Source: Flagellimonas lutimaris
GTDB lineage: Bacteria > Bacteroidota > Bacteroidia > Flavobacteriales > Flavobacteriaceae
Reading direction: 5' to 3'
Length of the DNA: 64,000 nt
NCBI RefSeq assembly: GCF_003581615.1
Contig: NZ_QXFH01000070.1
Coordinates: 682,001 to 746,000 of the forward strand
Made by a program: the position numbers and the translations under genes. Below the pieces are notes generated by a model. It was given only the letters and a program-made list of their open reading frames with translations. It was not told the DNA's origin and ran no database searches. Numbering within the stretch: position 1 is the first letter of the stretch; the number at the start of each line of letters is the position of its first letter. Below, one piece after another: positions 63,100 to 64,000 of this stretch.

Positions 63100-63171
63100 G
63101 TCATTCTGAGCGACGCGAAGAATCTCGATAAAAAGTAATGAGATGCTGAAATAGATTCAGCATGACGAACA
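63100..63171. repeat. Dispersed palindromic repeat (copy 2)
   Basis: GTCATTCTGAGCGACGCGAA is followed by GAATCTC, then AATGAGATGCTGAAAT and ATTCAGCATGAC, the last an inverted copy of the preceding block. Shares GTCATTCTGAGCG, GAAGAATCTC and AATGAGATGCT with copy 1. Confidence 0.72.
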
Positions 63172-63175
63172 TGAT

Positions 63176-64000
63176 TTATACGGAAACATTTTTTGTTTGA
63201 GGTGTAAAAGGCTCCAAAAACTTCAGTGCCTTATCTACGGTGGTAACCTTATCAAATACCAATAATAATCGCAATCCGTTTCGAGTTTGTTTTTCTTTGA
63301 GTTTTACAAGTTGAGGATGGGTTTGCGCGTATTGTAATATTTGGGTAAATGCAGCACTCTGGTAAAAACTGGATTGCTGGTCAGCAATAAAGTAACCGAT
63401 AAACTTGCCCTTTTTCATAATCACCTTTTCCAAGCCAATGTGGGTGGCAATCCATTTAATACGGACGGAATTCATCAAGTCCACTACAGGTTCGGGCAAT
63501 TCTCCAAAACGGTCCACCAATTGGGCTTCAAATTTTTGCAGGCCTTCCTCGTCCTCCACATCATTCAATTGGGTGTACAAGTTTAAGCGTTCTGTTATAT
63601 TGTTGATGTAATCATCAGGGAAGAGCAGTTCAAAATCCGTGTCCAACTGCATCTCTTTCACGTACACTTTTTCCTTGTCGCCCTCAACTTCATCATACAG
63701 TTCCTTAAATTCATTTTCTTTGAGCTCCTCAATGGCTTCGGACAATATTTTTTGATAGGTTTCGAACCCAATTTCATTGATAAACCCACTCTGTTCGCCT
63801 CCCAAAAGGTCACCGGCACCACGAATTTCCAAATCCTTCATCGCAATGTTGAAACCACTTCCCAACTCGGTAAATTGTTCCAAGGCTTCTATACGTTTTC
63901 GAGCTTCAGTGGTCATCACTTCATAAGGTGGCGTAATGAAATAGCAGAATGCCTTTTTGTTGCTTCGACCTACACGACCACGCATCTGGTGAAGGTCGCT
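63176..64000 (-). CDS. mfd: Transcription-repair coupling factor, C-terminal part (partial, 5' end outside window)
   Basis: The frame is open to the window edge (extending the residues SDLHQ before MRGRVGRSNKKAFCYF). The QMRGRVGRS stretch is helicase motif VI, and RIEALEQFTELGSGFNIAMKDLEIRGAGDLLGGEQSG is the conserved helicase end of Mfd/RecG proteins. The C-terminal D7-type domain follows. Mfd removes stalled RNA polymerase and recruits UvrA. About 275 residues visible. Confidence 0.93.
   Translation of the reverse strand, partial: SDLHQMRGRVGRSNKKAFCYFITPPYEVMTTEARKRIEALEQFTELGSGFNIAMKDLEIRGAGDLLGGEQSGFINEIGFETYQKILSEAIEELKENEFKELYDEVEGDKEKVYVKEMQLDTDFELLFPDDYINNITERLNLYTQLNDVEDEEGLQKFEAQLVDRFGELPEPVVDLMNSVRIKWIATHIGLEKVIMKKGKFIGYFIADQQSSFYQSAAFTQILQYAQTHPQLVKLKEKQTRNGLRLLLVFDKVTTVDKALKFLEPFTPQTKNVSV

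Overview
The window looks like a chromosomal segment of a marine Flavobacteriaceae (Bacteroidota) of the Muricauda/Flagellimonas sort. This rests on Bacteroidota-type -7 promoter boxes (TAnnTTTG), sparse Shine-Dalgarno sequences, lipoproteins with Bacteroidota-style signals, a type IX secretion C-terminal domain, DUF6090, DUF1501/DUF1800 and GDYXXLXY/DUF2157 pairs, and dispersed GTCATTCTGAGCG repeats. No rRNA, CRISPR array, IS transposase or plasmid/phage replication gene was seen. Base composition is moderate to AT-rich throughout.

Layout. (1) 1-4275: the end of an unrecognised gene, then a PbfA-type aminotransferase-fold lyase (aminoethylphosphonate catabolism) and two secreted phosphoesterases. 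(2) 4421-24186: a 20-kb block I read as one sulfide/persulfide-response island. It holds a Crp/Fnr regulator, a SulP transporter, a three-domain persulfide dioxygenase-rhodanese, two single rhodaneses, an HMA protein, a cytochrome c/DUF3365 lipoprotein, a membrane fatty-acid hydroxylase, a DUF2892 protein, sulfide:quinone oxidoreductase, cytochrome bd (CydAB), a DUF2202 ferritin-like lipoprotein, a tripartite RND efflux system with a PII-like protein, a second DUF2892 protein and a split YeeE/YedE transporter. (3) 24291-28125: a response regulator, then tRNA-Arg(CCT) and a 3.2-kb integrase-less islet bounded by a 28-nt repeat of the tRNA 3' end. (4) 28118-46924: ordinary housekeeping and secreted proteins. 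(5) 46999-64000: peptidase, PAP2 phosphatase, HDAC-like deacetylase, tex, metG, DUF1501/DUF1800, YraN, a DUF3352-MORN protein, a NylB-like hydrolase and the C-terminal part of mfd running off the end.

The main discovery is regulatory. A palindrome GTAAC-N4-GTTAC recurs upstream of at least seven transcription units in the sulfur island, plus a degenerate copy before sulP. Each lies a near-constant distance (centre to last base of the -7 box 36.5 nt, once 35.5) from a TAnnTTTG-like box. That geometry is what a Crp/Fnr protein activating from about -41 would need, and the only Crp/Fnr gene in the window sits at the head of the island. Its sensor domain carries three cysteines (77, 83, 84). The model is that sulfide or sulfane sulfur (or a related signal) switches on oxidation of sulfide by Sqr into the quinone pool, re-oxidation by the sulfide-tolerant bd oxidase, persulfide oxidation and sulfur transfer by the dioxygenase/rhodaneses, and export through SulP, YeeE-type and RND transporters. 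One operator appears to serve two divergent promoters, bringing the lipid hydroxylase into the regulon.
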